A stretch of DNA of 15,151 nt from Gammaproteobacteria bacterium UBA6968 (GTDB taxonomy: Bacteria > Pseudomonadota > Gammaproteobacteria > Pseudomonadales > Azotimanducaceae), in the NCBI GenBank assembly GCA_002450255.1, contig DJYW01000103.1, positions 1-15,151 of the forward strand. The letters are read 5' to 3'. Numbering within the stretch: position 1 is the stretch's first letter; each line of letters opens with the position of its first letter. The position numbers and the translations under genes were made by a program. Positions 15,005 through 15,151 of this stretch are shown here, in pieces. A model generated the notes under the pieces. That model saw nothing but the letters and a program-made list of their open reading frames with translations. It did no database searches and was not told the origin of the DNA.

Positions 15005-15151
15005 TGCACAATCATAGCATCGTTGCTTATGCTGCCGCGCTCACCGGGGCACGATGTTTAGTATGCACAGGCATCTATAGTCATAACGCTGCGGGCTTGC
15101 CTGTCTCGAAATGCTATTCAAAACGGGTAGCAGACCGACCAAAAGCAGGGA

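Overview
The window looks like chromosomal DNA of a gammaproteobacterium. This rests on protein character: a PepN that aligns residue for residue with the E. coli enzyme over its active site, a class 2 (quinone-linked) PyrD, a BatA/BatB/BatD cluster with a DUF4381 member, and an AmtB with the typical GlnK-binding tail. I cannot name a genus. No tRNA, rRNA, IS element, CRISPR array or phage gene is visible. Coding density is high and genes are arranged in short operons.

Region 1 (1-1863, + strand) is the C-terminal two thirds of aminopeptidase N; the window opens inside its GAMEN motif. Region 2 (1986-9204, - strand) is a complete six-gene MoxR/Bat operon, read right to left: MoxR AAA+ ATPase, DUF58 protein, DUF4381 membrane protein, BatA (VWA), a BatB-BatC fusion (VWA plus TPR plus a Gln-rich tail), and BatD. 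The genes are nearly all overlapping or a few bases apart, so they are probably co-expressed from one promoter in front of moxR. The parts suggest an envelope-associated machine: a cytoplasmic MoxR ATPase that remodels membrane-anchored VWA proteins, with BatD projecting into the periplasm. Its biological output is poorly known; aerotolerance and stress roles have been proposed for relatives.

Region 3 (9370-12040, + strand) holds pyrD (pyrimidine synthesis) and, after a 355-base leader, amtB (ammonium channel) without an adjacent glnK. The leader contains a promoter candidate, a 25-base near-palindrome at the predicted transcription start, and two mutually exclusive stem-loops close to the amtB ribosome binding site; the rest of the leader shows nothing recognisable. 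Region 4 (12121-15004, - strand) runs, in transcription order, from a C39-like cysteine peptidase-fold protein of unknown role, through a small two-helix membrane protein and a RimJ-type acetyltransferase that overlap by 4 bases, to a D-Ala-D-Ala ligase. Bases 15005-15151 show no gene.

The bulk of the window is ordinary. The less explained items are the amtB leader, the Gln-rich BatB-BatC fusion, the degenerate metal site of the DUF58 protein, and the C39-like protein with its uncharacterised N-terminal half.
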